Assembly (NCBI GenBank): GCA_016291725.1
Contig: JAEEYJ010000215.1
Coordinates: 1-7,417 of the forward strand
DNA: 7,417 nt
Direction: 5' to 3'
From: Solobacterium sp.
Lineage (GTDB): Bacteria > Bacillota_I > Bacilli_A > Erysipelotrichales > Erysipelotrichaceae
Shown: positions 1-5,540 of the stretch, one piece after another
How positions within the stretch are numbered: the stretch's first letter is position 1
Layout: the number at the start of each line of letters is the position of its first letter
Position numbers and translations under genes: made by a program
The notes under the pieces: generated by a model
Databases searched by the model: none
The model's input: only the letters and a program-made list of their open reading frames with translations
Told to the model about the DNA's origin: nothing

Positions 1-779
1 CAGCAGGTGTGATGAAGGAGCACGCAGCCGGCTATGACTGCATTCTTTGCTGCGGCGGAGACGGCACTCTGAATCACATCATCAATGAAATGATGGAGTA
101 CAGCGTCCGTATACCGCTTGCTTACATTCCTTCCGGCAGTACCAATGACTTCTCCCGAAGCCTGACCAGCGGGAAGAACTATGCAGACTCGGAACTGGCG
201 CTTGCAGTCGTCAACGGAGATGATTTTGTTTATGACCTCGGTCTGGCAAACGACCAGTATTTCAACTATGTAGCGGCTTTCGGTGCCTTTACCGCCGTCA
301 GCTATGAAACACCGCAGGACCTGAAGAACAGCCTGGGATATTTTGCCTATGTACTCGGTACCCTGGGCAGCCTTTCGGACAACCTGTCCTACAGGAAGCA
401 TATGATTGTCGAACATGACGGCATCATTGAAGAGGGTGATTATGTCTTCGGTGCAGTGTCCAACAGCATCTCTGTCGGAGGAATGCAGTCCCCGTTCCTG
501 AAGGATGTCAGCCTGAACGATGGTCTGATGGAAGTGACTCTGGTAAAGGCTCCGGAGAGCCTGAGTGAATTCAGCGATATCATCAGTGATATCGCATCAG
601 GCACAATTACCCACGAAAACATCCGTATGTTCAAGACGGATCATGTCCGTTTCATCTCGGATGAAGAAGTAGCCTGGACACTGGACGGAGAAGACGGCGG
701 CTCTGCCGCCATCAGGGACATCACGGTTGTAAAGAACGCAGTGGCCGTGAAGATCCCGCACAGAAAGGGTAGAAAATGA
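1..779 (+). CDS. Diacylglycerol kinase family lipid kinase (5'-truncated)
   Basis: The reading frame is already open at the first base, so the true start lies upstream and roughly the first 50-60 residues of a usual ~300-residue protein are missing. The GTG at 9 and ATG at 12 are internal codons. Counting from the GTG at 9, the nucleotide-binding signature GGDGT is at residues 16-20, in the context CCGGDGTLN, and a second family motif, PSGSTNDF, is at 41-48. Both are hallmarks of the DAGK catalytic domain (YegS/DgkB/LCB5 type). The rest is the expected beta-rich C-terminal domain, including GGMQSPFLKDVSLNDG, near residues 157-172. Family members phosphorylate diacylglycerol or related lipids with ATP at the inner membrane face. 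In Gram-positive bacteria DgkB recycles the diacylglycerol left by lipoteichoic acid synthesis. The stop overlaps the next gene's start by 4 bases (ATGA), so the two are probably translationally coupled. The family is clear; the exact lipid substrate is not. Confidence 0.9.
   Translation, partial: AGVMKEHAAGYDCILCCGGDGTLNHIINEMMEYSVRIPLAYIPSGSTNDFSRSLTSGKNYADSELALAVVNGDDFVYDLGLANDQYFNYVAAFGAFTAVSYETPQDLKNSLGYFAYVLGTLGSLSDNLSYRKHMIVEHDGIIEEGDYVFGAVSNSISVGGMQSPFLKDVSLNDGLMEVTLVKAPESLSEFSDIISDIASGTITHENIRMFKTDHVRFISDEEVAWTLDGEDGGSAAIRDITVVKNAVAVKIPHRKGRK
574..595. repeat. Perfect 9-base inverted repeat inside the lipid kinase gene
   Basis: GCGATATCA at 574-582 is followed by a four-base loop (TCAG) and its exact reverse complement TGATATCGC at 587-595. 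It lies in codons for a short repeated peptide (SDI-ISDIA), which explains much of the symmetry. No T-run follows, so it is not a rho-independent terminator. It may be coincidental. Confidence 0.5.
764..769 (+). promoter_or_regulatory. Ribosome binding site for the GtrA-like gene
   Basis: AAAGGG lies six bases before the ATG at 776, within the last codons of the lipid kinase gene. It supports this start, together with the 4-base ATGA stop/start overlap. Confidence 0.6.
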
Positions 780-1195
780 ACCGGCTGAAAGAGAAATTCC
801 TGAACAGGCAGTTCCTGACATTCGGCATCATCGGTGTGATCAACACGGTAATCGCTTTACTGCTGAACAAAGGACTGCTGGGACTCGGAACGGAAGTCGG
901 CACCGCGAGCATCATCGCCGATGTGCTGGCGGTCATCCCTTCCTACCTCATGAACATGACGTTCACCTACAAGCAGAAAATGTCCTGGAAGAGCTTCTTT
1001 GCCTTCCCGACCAGCTATATACCCGGCTGGATCATCAGCTTTGTCATTGTTGAAGTCCTGAGCCGGGAATTCGGTGTGCCGGAGCGCTTTGCCAAGCTTG
1101 CGTCCGTCCCGATCTACATTCCTGTCAACTTCCTCGTGATGAGCTTTGTAGTGAAGAAATTCAGTGAACCGAAACAGAAAAATGGCGCTCAGTAA
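776..1195 (+). CDS. GtrA/GtcA family membrane protein
   Basis: A 139-residue, very hydrophobic protein with four predicted membrane helices (about 13-31, 42-60, 73-95 and 107-127) and a basic C-terminal tail, matching the usual size and topology of the GtrA family. The N-terminal FLTFGIIGVINT pattern, the YLMNMTFTYK segment after helix 2 (Asn60) and VNFLVMSFVVKKF at the end of helix 4 are typical of the family. GtrA proteins are thought to help move a polyprenyl-phosphate-linked sugar across the membrane. The Gram-positive relative GtcA takes part in teichoic acid glycosylation. The partner that makes the lipid-linked sugar is probably the GtrB-like enzyme at 2311-3279, one gene further on. 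The start overlaps the lipid kinase stop, and the 3' end overlaps the GT4 gene by 14 bases. Family assignment is good; the transported sugar is unknown. Confidence 0.87.
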   Translation: MNRLKEKFLNRQFLTFGIIGVINTVIALLLNKGLLGLGTEVGTASIIADVLAVIPSYLMNMTFTYKQKMSWKSFFAFPTSYIPGWIISFVIVEVLSREFGVPERFAKLASVPIYIPVNFLVMSFVVKKFSEPKQKNGAQ

Positions 1196-2282
1196 AGAAA
1201 AACTGGTATGGGTAACCAACATACCCTCACCGTACGGTCTGGATCTTTTCGAAGAGCTTCAGAAGCGCTTTTCTTCCTACGAGTGCCATTTTATATACAC
1301 GAACGCGTCGGAAGACAACCGTGAATGGTCGCTGGGCGATCATTCCATAGAACACATACATATTCTTCGTGCCCGGATTCTGAAACTGAAGGGAAGGACG
1401 GATACGCACTACGTCCATCTGCCGACGAACGGACTGAAGCAGCTGCTGGATGAATTGAAGCCGGTCTGCGTCTATGCCTGGGAGTACAATCCGGCAGCTC
1501 TGCAGTGCCTGTCCTGGTGCAGAAAGCACAGTGTCCGCTTCATCCACGTGACGGAAGGAACACTGTACTCCGAACGCTGGATCGGAAGGCTGCAGAAAAT
1601 GTCACGGAAGAAGATCATCGGCAGCGCTGACGCCTGCATCGCGTGCAGCACAAAGGCTGTGGAAAAGCTGAAATACTGGCACGCAGAGGAAGAACGGATT
1701 TTCCTGTCGCTTCTCACAAGGGATCTTACAGGATACCGGAACACCGCAGGAACACACGTACCCGGACGGATCCTCTATGTCGGAAGACTGATTGAACTGA
1801 AGGGAGTGGATCTTCTGCTGGACGCGCTCCGCTATGTACCGGGTGAATGGGAACTGCACATTGCCGGCAACGGTCCGGAGAAGGACAATCTCATGCGTGC
1901 AGCAGAAGACTATGGCCTGGACGGCAGGATCCACTGGCTGGGATTCACAGAGGGGGACAGCCTTCTGAAGGAGTACGCTGAAGCTTCCTTGTTTGTCCTG
2001 CCGACCAGGGAGGACTGCTATGGCCTGGTACTGGTGGAAGCCCTGGCTGCCGGTGTACCGATTGTAAGTTCAAAATATGCGGATGGTGCGTATGACACAG
2101 TAAAGGACGGGGTCAACGGACGGATAGTGGATCCGTTTGATGCCCGTATGCTTGCGTCCGCGATCGAGGAATGCCTTGGTGCAGGGTACGCCGCCGGCGC
2201 TGCAGGCATGGATATCACACCGTTCCTGCTGGAAAGCACCGTACAGGGATTCGTGGATGCGCTGAAGTGCGTGATGAAGTGA
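1182..2282 (+). CDS. Glycosyltransferase family 4 (GT-B fold)
   Basis: A 366-residue cytosolic glycosyltransferase of normal GT4 length. The N-terminal acceptor domain begins at LVWVTNIPSPYG (residues 8-19). The C-terminal donor domain has YVGRLIELKGVDLLLDAL (199-216), AGNGPE (228-233), a WLGF strand (252-255) and PTREDCYGLVLVEALAAG (274-291), which holds the EX7E-type donor-binding motif. Its first acid is Asp278 rather than Glu, and the second is Glu286. Retaining GT4 enzymes transfer sugars from nucleotide-sugar donors to lipid-linked glycans. The ATG at 1182 is preferred because the fold begins right after it. A GTG at 1164 would add six residues (MNRNRK), and neither has a clear Shine-Dalgarno site. 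The gene overlaps the end of the GtrA-like gene by 14 bases, so translation may depend on coupling. Donor and acceptor cannot be told from sequence. Confidence 0.92.
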   Translation: MALSKEKLVWVTNIPSPYGLDLFEELQKRFSSYECHFIYTNASEDNREWSLGDHSIEHIHILRARILKLKGRTDTHYVHLPTNGLKQLLDELKPVCVYAWEYNPAALQCLSWCRKHSVRFIHVTEGTLYSERWIGRLQKMSRKKIIGSADACIACSTKAVEKLKYWHAEEERIFLSLLTRDLTGYRNTAGTHVPGRILYVGRLIELKGVDLLLDALRYVPGEWELHIAGNGPEKDNLMRAAEDYGLDGRIHWLGFTEGDSLLKEYAEASLFVLPTREDCYGLVLVEALAAGVPIVSSKYADGAYDTVKDGVNGRIVDPFDARMLASAIEECLGAGYAAGAAGMDITPFLLESTVQGFVDALKCVMK

Positions 2283-2296
2283 TGGTATAATATAAT
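2262..2296 (+). promoter_or_regulatory. Probable internal promoter before the GtrB-like gene
   Basis: The only A+T-rich gap in the window contains an extended -10 sequence, TGGTATAAT (2283-2291). A second overlapping TATAAT is at 2291-2296. A weak -35 candidate, CTGAAG (2262-2267, three of six consensus bases), lies 18 bases upstream of the first -10. A start about seven bases past the first -10 would fall near 2298, leaving a leader of only about 13 bases that still holds the GGAG ribosome site. A perfect -10 with the TG extension is characteristic of sigma-A promoters that tolerate a poor -35. Activity is inferred. Confidence 0.5.
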
Positions 2297-2299
2297 ACT

Positions 2300-2303
2300 G
2301 GAG
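2300..2303 (+). promoter_or_regulatory. Ribosome binding site for the GtrB-like gene
   Basis: GGAG, within TGGAGA, lies seven bases before the ATG at 2311. It fixes the start of the GT2 gene and sits just after the proposed -10 elements, so an internal transcript would have an unusually short leader. Confidence 0.6.
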
Positions 2304-2310
2304 ACAGATT

Positions 2311-3279
2311 ATGGATGAGATTGCGGTACTGATACCCTGTTACAATGAAGCACTGACGATTGCCAAGGTCGTGCAGGATTTTAAGCGTGCACTGCCGGAA
2401 GCGATCATCTACGTATATGACAACAATTCTACGGATCATACAGATGACATTGCACGTGAAGCCGGTGCTGTGGTGCGCTATGAGCATAAGCAGGGCAAGG
2501 GCAATGTCATGCGCCGTATGTTCCGGGAGATCGATGCAAAGTGCTATGTCCTTGTGGACGGCGATGATACCTACCCGGCGGATTCTGCCCGGGAAATGTG
2601 CAATCTGGTGCTGAAGGAAAACGCAGATATGGTTGTGGGGGACCGGCTGTCCTCCACCTACTTCCAGGAAAACAAGCGCCCGTTCCACAACTTCGGCAAT
2701 TCTCTTGTCCGCAACACGATCAACCGGGTCTTCCACAGCAGCATCAAGGACATCATGACCGGCTACCGGGCCATGAGCTTTGAGTTCGTCAAAACATATC
2801 CTGTACTGTCCACTGGATTCGAGATTGAAACAGAGATGACGATCCATGCCGTAGACAAGAACCTGGATGTCCGCAATGTCATTATCGAATACCGGGACAG
2901 ACCGGCAGGGAGTGTATCCAAGCTGAATACATTCAAGGACGGCTTCAAGGTGCTGACCAAGATCTTCAATCTCTACAAGGATTATCGCCCGGCTTCCTTC
3001 TTCGGCTGGATCGCCGCGCTTCTGATTCTCATCGGAACCGTGTTCTTCATCCCGGTCCTGCGGGACTACGTACATACCGGGCTGGTTGCCAAGTTCCCGA
3101 CCTTGATCGTCTGCGGCTTCGTTGTCATGGCCGGTATTCTGTCCTTCTTCGCCGGGCACATACTGCAGGCGTCCGTGAACAACGAACGTTCCCGGTTTGA
3201 ACTGTCCCTGCATGAAGCGCATTACCGCCGTTCGAGACTGGAATACCATGCGAAAGAGGACGCTGCATGGAAACAGTAA
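2311..3279 (+). CDS. GT2 polyprenyl-phosphate glycosyltransferase (GtrB/DPM1-like)
   Basis: A 322-residue protein with an N-terminal GT-A domain and two C-terminal membrane helices. Motifs in order: VLIPCYNEALTI (6-17), YDNNSTDHT (36-44), QGKGNVMRRMF (61-71), the metal-binding VDGDDTYPAD (82-91), VVGDRL (108-113), IMTGYRAMS (148-156), TGFEIETEMTIHA (168-180) and RPAGSVSKLNTFKDG (197-211). Helices are at about 229-251 and 262-284. This layout is typical of enzymes that move a sugar from a nucleotide donor to undecaprenyl phosphate at the inner face, as in GtrB, CsbB and dolichol-phosphate mannose synthase. The product would be a lipid-linked single sugar used for decoration outside the cell, which fits the GtrA-like gene two positions upstream. 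The outer-face transferase needed to use it is not in the window. The 3' end overlaps the next gene by 13 bases. The sugar is not predictable here. Confidence 0.92.
   Translation: MDEIAVLIPCYNEALTIAKVVQDFKRALPEAIIYVYDNNSTDHTDDIAREAGAVVRYEHKQGKGNVMRRMFREIDAKCYVLVDGDDTYPADSAREMCNLVLKENADMVVGDRLSSTYFQENKRPFHNFGNSLVRNTINRVFHSSIKDIMTGYRAMSFEFVKTYPVLSTGFEIETEMTIHAVDKNLDVRNVIIEYRDRPAGSVSKLNTFKDGFKVLTKIFNLYKDYRPASFFGWIAALLILIGTVFFIPVLRDYVHTGLVAKFPTLIVCGFVVMAGILSFFAGHILQASVNNERSRFELSLHEAHYRRSRLEYHAKEDAAWKQ
3255..3260 (+). promoter_or_regulatory. Ribosome binding site for the Wzy-like gene
   Basis: AGAGGA lies six bases before the ATG at 3267, inside the last codons of the GtrB-like gene. It supports the ATG at 3267 as the start and hence the 13-base gene overlap. 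Confidence 0.6.
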
Positions 3280-4544
3280 AGAATCTTCTGCTGGGCAGGA
3301 AACTGTTCATCATCCTCTATGTATTGAAACTCTTGATGAACGGTGTCATCTACCATTTCTCTCCGATGGTTCAGGAGATCCTGAACATTGTTTTTCTTGT
3401 CTGGCCGGTCATCATTGTCCTCGGGGATCTGTTCCGGAAGAAGATGGTCTTCTCGGTATACCAGGCTGTACTGTGGCTGTTCATCGCTGTGATCATTGTG
3501 TCCTACTGGAACCAGTACCATTGGCTGACACAGAGCCTGGCGTTTTCGGTGATCAAGCATATCGGATTCACCTATATCCTCTTCAGTGCTTCGAATGATG
3601 AAGATCCGGACAGCTATGAGCTTACACTGCAGAGGCTGGCCTTCTTCGCTGTTCTGTATGTATTCATCTTTGCGTTTGCGAGTGCAGTGTGCTACTGGAC
3701 ATACAAAGCCGGAATCAGTCTGCCGATGGGTCTGAATTCCCCGGACCGGATCTTTACCTACGGTCATTACGGAAATGAGGACCGGTTCTGCGGTCTCTTC
3801 GGCTATTCCACGGTCGGGGGAAATCTCTGCCTTCTGGGCATTCTGCTGAGCTGGTATCTGCATGAAAGCACTGTGTTCAACCGTTGGCTGACCAGCGGAC
3901 TGACGGTCCTGTTCGTGTATATGACGATGCTGCTGGACTACCGGGCCGGTATGGTCATCTTCGGCTTCATCGCTCTGTATCTGCTTTATTTGATTCTGCG
4001 GAAGAAGTATTCCACCGCCGGCAGTATTCTGATTGTCATTCTGATCGGTGTCATCGGCTGCGCAGGTGTCTTTTACTTGAAACAGGATTATTTTGCCCGG
4101 TTCTTTGATCTGATGAAGACAGATCCGTTTGATGCCTTCCGGCAGATATCCACCGGAAGAACAGAGTACTGGTACATGGTCATCCACAAGCTGCCCACGC
4201 ATTTCTGGCTCGGCTGGGGCTGGCTGAACAGCGAAGCGCTGGAGTTCTATTTCGATGCGCACAATCTGTTCATCAATCTGCTGATGTGGACCGGTGTGAT
4301 CGGCTGCGGTCTGTTTGTGCTGTTCCTGGCAATGATGTTCATCCGCTTCATCCTCAGTGCAGAACTGATCAGAAAGCGCCGGGCAACATGGTTTGTCATG
4401 CTGGTTGTGTGCATACTGATGCTGTCGATGCTGGAAAGGGAGATTGCCGGTTCTTCCGAAACGGTCGAAACAGCTTTCTTCTGGCTTTCTGCCGGCTATC
4501 TTACCTATCTGAACCGTACACTGAAAGGAGCCCGTGATGTATAG
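3267..4544 (+). CDS. O-antigen polymerase/ligase-like membrane protein (Wzy-type)
   Basis: A 425-residue polytopic membrane protein with about 10-12 predicted helices, among them roughly 12-28, 38-56, 64-80, 122-145, 182-198, 208-223, 226-245, 251-270, 333-358, 374-389 and 402-416. A long non-membrane loop (about 271-331) carries STGRTEYW (295-302) and GWGWL (316-320). It runs into DAHNLFINLLMWTGVIG (330-346), the His-Asn plus glycine pattern common to Wzy_C/RfaL proteins. LDYRAGM (223-229) resembles the arginine-bearing segment often seen between helices of these families. Such proteins act on the outer membrane face, joining undecaprenyl-diphosphate-linked repeat units (Wzy) or transferring finished glycans to an acceptor (ligase). 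Sequence divergence makes these two hard to separate. The operon position among glycosyltransferases fits either. It overlaps its neighbours by 13 bases upstream and 8 downstream. Confidence 0.82.
   Translation: METVKNLLLGRKLFIILYVLKLLMNGVIYHFSPMVQEILNIVFLVWPVIIVLGDLFRKKMVFSVYQAVLWLFIAVIIVSYWNQYHWLTQSLAFSVIKHIGFTYILFSASNDEDPDSYELTLQRLAFFAVLYVFIFAFASAVCYWTYKAGISLPMGLNSPDRIFTYGHYGNEDRFCGLFGYSTVGGNLCLLGILLSWYLHESTVFNRWLTSGLTVLFVYMTMLLDYRAGMVIFGFIALYLLYLILRKKYSTAGSILIVILIGVIGCAGVFYLKQDYFARFFDLMKTDPFDAFRQISTGRTEYWYMVIHKLPTHFWLGWGWLNSEALEFYFDAHNLFINLLMWTGVIGCGLFVLFLAMMFIRFILSAELIRKRRATWFVMLVVCILMLSMLEREIAGSSETVETAFFWLSAGYLTYLNRTLKGARDV
4524..4530 (+). promoter_or_regulatory. Ribosome binding site deciding the start of the unassigned transferase
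   Basis: AAAGGAG ends six bases before the ATG at 4537 but only three before the adjacent GTG at 4534. This spacing favours the ATG, although the GTG opens a frame one codon longer. Confidence 0.7.
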
Positions 4545-5532
4545 AAACCACATCGTCACCTGGTTCTACGGGGAGCATAAAGGCAACGAAAGCAGCTATC
4601 CGTCAGTCGGATCCAATACGACGGACCTGTCCTTTCAGGTTGTGTACTGGAAGTGTGTCTATGATTTCTTTATGTCGGCTTTCCTGACCCAGAAGGAAAC
4701 AGAGTACTGGCTGTTTACAAATGTAAAGGCATTCCCGGGAACAGATCTGATGGAAGGGCTTGATCTGAATGCTTTCTTCCGGGAGAATCATATTCATGTC
4801 ATCGATCAGGAGCTCTCTGCCCAGACACCGAAGGACTGGTTCGGAGAATGGCGCAATCAGTTCTATGTCTTTGATATCCTGCGTTTTATGTCAGAGAATG
4901 CGGAAGGCAGGATCATCATCTTTGATTCCGATATACTCTTCCGCAAGGATATCGCTTCCCTGTTCAATGAAATCGAAGCCTGTGGTGCAGTGACCTACTT
5001 CCTCGGTGACCGCGATGATGTTGTGAAGAACGGCACCAGCAACCTGGATATGACCATGCTGTATGAGAAGTTCTACGGTGAAAAACCGGAGGGTATTGTG
5101 CGCTACCGGGGCGGTGAATTCATTGCGGTGACGCAGGATACGGCAAAGCGGATTGTCGGGGAATTCGAGCATCTCTGGCCTTTGAACTATGCCCAGTATG
5201 AGAAGGGTGAAGTCAAGCTGACGGAAGAAGCGCATTTTCTGAGCATGATCTACGCAAGATTCGGCTATGATGATCAGACCGGCAATCAGTATCTGCGCCG
5301 GATATGGACAGCCGCCAAGTTCGATACGGTGCAGAAGGAAGATGCGGATCTGGCAATATGGCACCTGCCGGCAGAGAAGAAGTACGGGTTCAGAACGCTG
5401 TACAGCTGGCTGAGGGAAGCGCCCCGCACAAAGGATGAATACCTGGCATACCTCAGCAAGGTGATGATGATCCCGGGAAGCCGTACACTGCGCAGGCTGC
5501 GCCGGGGATTCAAGCGCTTGTTTGTGAAATAG
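4537..5532 (+). CDS. Unassigned protein, probable GT-A type glycosyltransferase
   Basis: I cannot place this 331-residue protein in a named family. Counting from the ATG at 4537, it has no signal peptide or membrane helix. A hydrophobic strand followed by an acidic triad, RIIIFDSDILF (125-135), looks like the DxD metal and nucleotide-sugar site of GT-A enzymes. It is preceded by a helix in the position expected for such a fold (WRNQFYVFDILRFM, 105-118). Further conserved-looking spots are FLGDRDDV (155-162), YRGGEFIAVT (190-199), LTEEAHFLSMIYARFGYDD (228-246) and IWHLP (274-278). These fall where GT8-like enzymes have their acceptor-site and late metal-binding segments. The C-terminus (315-331) is strongly basic, with six Arg and two Lys in 17 residues, perhaps for peripheral membrane binding. 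It lies between the Wzy-like and GT10 genes, so a sugar transfer step in the same glycan is likely. The transferase role is inference. Confidence 0.7.
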   Translation: MYRNHIVTWFYGEHKGNESSYPSVGSNTTDLSFQVVYWKCVYDFFMSAFLTQKETEYWLFTNVKAFPGTDLMEGLDLNAFFRENHIHVIDQELSAQTPKDWFGEWRNQFYVFDILRFMSENAEGRIIIFDSDILFRKDIASLFNEIEACGAVTYFLGDRDDVVKNGTSNLDMTMLYEKFYGEKPEGIVRYRGGEFIAVTQDTAKRIVGEFEHLWPLNYAQYEKGEVKLTEEAHFLSMIYARFGYDDQTGNQYLRRIWTAAKFDTVQKEDADLAIWHLPAEKKYGFRTLYSWLREAPRTKDEYLAYLSKVMMIPGSRTLRRLRRGFKRLFVK

Positions 5533-5536
5533 GAGG
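5531..5536 (+). promoter_or_regulatory. Strong ribosome binding site for the GT10 gene
   Basis: AGGAGG, a full Shine-Dalgarno match, overlaps the preceding stop by two bases and lies four bases before the ATG at 5541. It is the best ribosome site in the window and suggests efficient initiation of the GT10 enzyme. Confidence 0.75.
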
Positions 5537-5540
5537 CGGA

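Noticed and set aside
696..710. GGCGGC-TCT-GCCGCC hairpin that could resemble a terminator stem
   Set aside because: It lies within the lipid kinase coding region, has only a three-base loop and is not followed by a T-run.
2360..2783. Short + strand open frames overlapping the GtrB-like gene in another frame
   Set aside because: They are shadows of the well-supported GT2 coding frame, with no ribosome site or recognisable domain.
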